The notes below the pieces were generated by a model. That model was not told the DNA's origin and ran no database searches. It saw nothing but the letters and a program-made list of their open reading frames with translations. Below, in pieces: positions 4,193-5,154 of a stretch of DNA of 5,154 bases (within the stretch, counting starts at the first letter, position 1; every line of letters starts with the position of its first letter). This stretch comes from Candidatus Shapirobacteria bacterium UBA2283 (lineage in GTDB: Bacteria > Patescibacteriota > Microgenomatia > UBA12405), in contig DDWP01000023.1 in NCBI GenBank assembly GCA_002345725.1, positions 5,840 through 10,993 of the forward strand. Direction: 5' to 3'. Position numbers and translations under genes: made by a program.

Positions 4193-5154
4193 GTGAAGAG
4201 AATAATTTTTATTTTGATATTATTATTTGTTTTGGGGGTTGGTGGATATTTTGGTTGGCAGTGGTATTGGGAAAGAATTGATCCAAAAGGGCTTAGCGGA
4301 GTTAGTTTGAATTTAGATTTACAAAAATATGATTTTGATAGTTTGAGAAAGCGAGGTGGGGTGGCTAGTGAAATTGAAATACTGGGGGAAATAGATGAGG
4401 TGGAAAAACGCCGAAATCAAAAATATGATTTTACAACCCAAGAGATTAGATTTAAAAGTGATGGTAAGTGGGTGAGTGGAATGATCAACTACTATCCGGA
4501 GAAGAGTAGTTTGAGTAAAGTGATAATTATGATTCGGGGGTATGCAGAAAAAGTCGGGTATTATCCAGGGTCGGGGACATGGAGAGTGGCAGACGAGTTG
4601 GCTAAGGAGGGGTATGCAACAATTAGTATTGATTTTTTGGGTTATGGCAATAGTGATCCAGAATCAGAAGATGTACTAGAAGCTAGGTTTCACAAAGTAA
4701 TTCAAGTTACAGATCTAATAGAGTCAGTTAAAGCTTTATCTTGGGTAGACAAGAGTAGAATTGGGATTTGGGCGCATAGTAATGGTGGACAAATTTCTTT
4801 GTCGGTATTGGAGGTGACTGGTGAGAAATATCCGACAGTGTTGTGGGCACCAATGACCAATCCGTTTCCTCAAAGTTTGATTGATACGGCTGACCCGGGT
4901 GAAGAAAAAGATAAAGCGATTGCTTTTGTAAACTCTTTTTTGAAATATTATGATGGTCGGCGTTATGCTTTTGAAAATTATTATGATTGGATTAAGGCGC
5001 CAGTGTTAATTCAACAGGGGACCAAAGATGTTTGGTGTAAAGTTGAATGGCAGGAGGATTTGCAGGATAAATTAAAGAAGATGGGAAAAAGTGTAGACTT
5101 AGTGGTTTATGATGGAGCGGATCATAATATGATCCCGAAGTGGGCCGAGGCGGT
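4193..5154 (+). CDS. Membrane-anchored alpha/beta hydrolase (S9-like), C-terminus cut
   Basis: A serine hydrolase of the alpha/beta fold, similar in layout to S9 peptidase and dienelactone-hydrolase-like proteins; 320 codons are present and the gene runs off the right edge. Residues 2-25 are a signal anchor: KR followed by about 20 hydrophobic residues, so the enzyme probably faces outward on the membrane. The hydrolase domain starts near residue 83. Strand VIIMIRGYAEK (110-120) holds the oxyanion region. ISIDFLGYGNSD is at 144-155. The nucleophile elbow is AHSNGG with Ser196, preceded by WVDKSRIGIW. Asp279 is in QGTKDVW and His311 in DGADHNM. The triad is complete. The elbow has Ala in place of the usual first Gly. 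The GTG at 4193 is chosen because an in-frame TAA at 4181-4183 rules out anything longer and it places KR before the membrane segment. There is no clear Shine-Dalgarno sequence. A -10-like TAAAAT (4181-4186) lies just upstream, without a good -35. Substrate unknown. Confidence 0.9.
   Translation, partial: MKRIIFILILLFVLGVGGYFGWQWYWERIDPKGLSGVSLNLDLQKYDFDSLRKRGGVASEIEILGEIDEVEKRRNQKYDFTTQEIRFKSDGKWVSGMINYYPEKSSLSKVIIMIRGYAEKVGYYPGSGTWRVADELAKEGYATISIDFLGYGNSDPESEDVLEARFHKVIQVTDLIESVKALSWVDKSRIGIWAHSNGGQISLSVLEVTGEKYPTVLWAPMTNPFPQSLIDTADPGEEKDKAIAFVNSFLKYYDGRRYAFENYYDWIKAPVLIQQGTKDVWCKVEWQEDLQDKLKKMGKSVDLVVYDGADHNMIPKWAEA

Overview
The window looks like a compact bacterial genome of the candidate phyla radiation (Patescibacteria, perhaps Microgenomates-like). 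This is an inference from several traits: low to moderate GC, very short intergenic gaps, several small unrecognised proteins, a TrmB-type regulator, start codons without Shine-Dalgarno sequences, and an rplJ-rplL pair separated from rplK-rplA and rpoBC. In-frame stops are only TAA or TAG and no TGA interrupts a gene, which fits the standard bacterial code.

Left part (1-1912): a minus-strand pair of unrecognised genes, 78 aa at 654-890 and at least 216 aa at 1-648 running off the left edge. They are separated by 5 bases and transcribed away from a TrmB-family transcription regulator (919-1734, plus). The divergent gap is only 28 bases, so TrmB is a natural candidate regulator of the pair and of itself. 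A further small minus-strand gene (1703-1912, 69 aa) runs tail-to-tail into the TrmB gene and overlaps it by 32 bases; it has a good promoter of its own.

Middle (1913-2831): a divergent intergenic region with promoters facing both ways, then an acidic soluble 223-aa protein of unknown function (2115-2786). A strong hairpin terminator (2806-2831) serves this gene and the ribosomal operon converging on it.

Right part (2850-4124, minus strand): reading in the direction of transcription, a 63-aa unknown gene with a near-consensus promoter, then the promoter and structured leader of the ribosomal stalk operon, then rplJ (uL10) and rplL (bL12). The leader carries the conserved sequence pattern of the L10 autoregulatory leader followed by an intrinsic terminator and a mutually exclusive antiterminator pairing. 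Transcription attenuation by the L10-L12 complex can therefore be read from the sequence.

Right edge (4193-5154, plus): a membrane-anchored alpha/beta hydrolase of the S9/dienelactone-hydrolase-like type with a complete Ser-Asp-His triad, cut by the window end and divergent from the 63-aa gene.

The best understood system is the stalk operon with its attenuator. The least explained parts are the TrmB-linked unknown pair, the 69-aa, 223-aa and 63-aa genes, and a short sequence repeated at two gene starts. No RNA genes, mobile elements or CRISPR arrays were seen.
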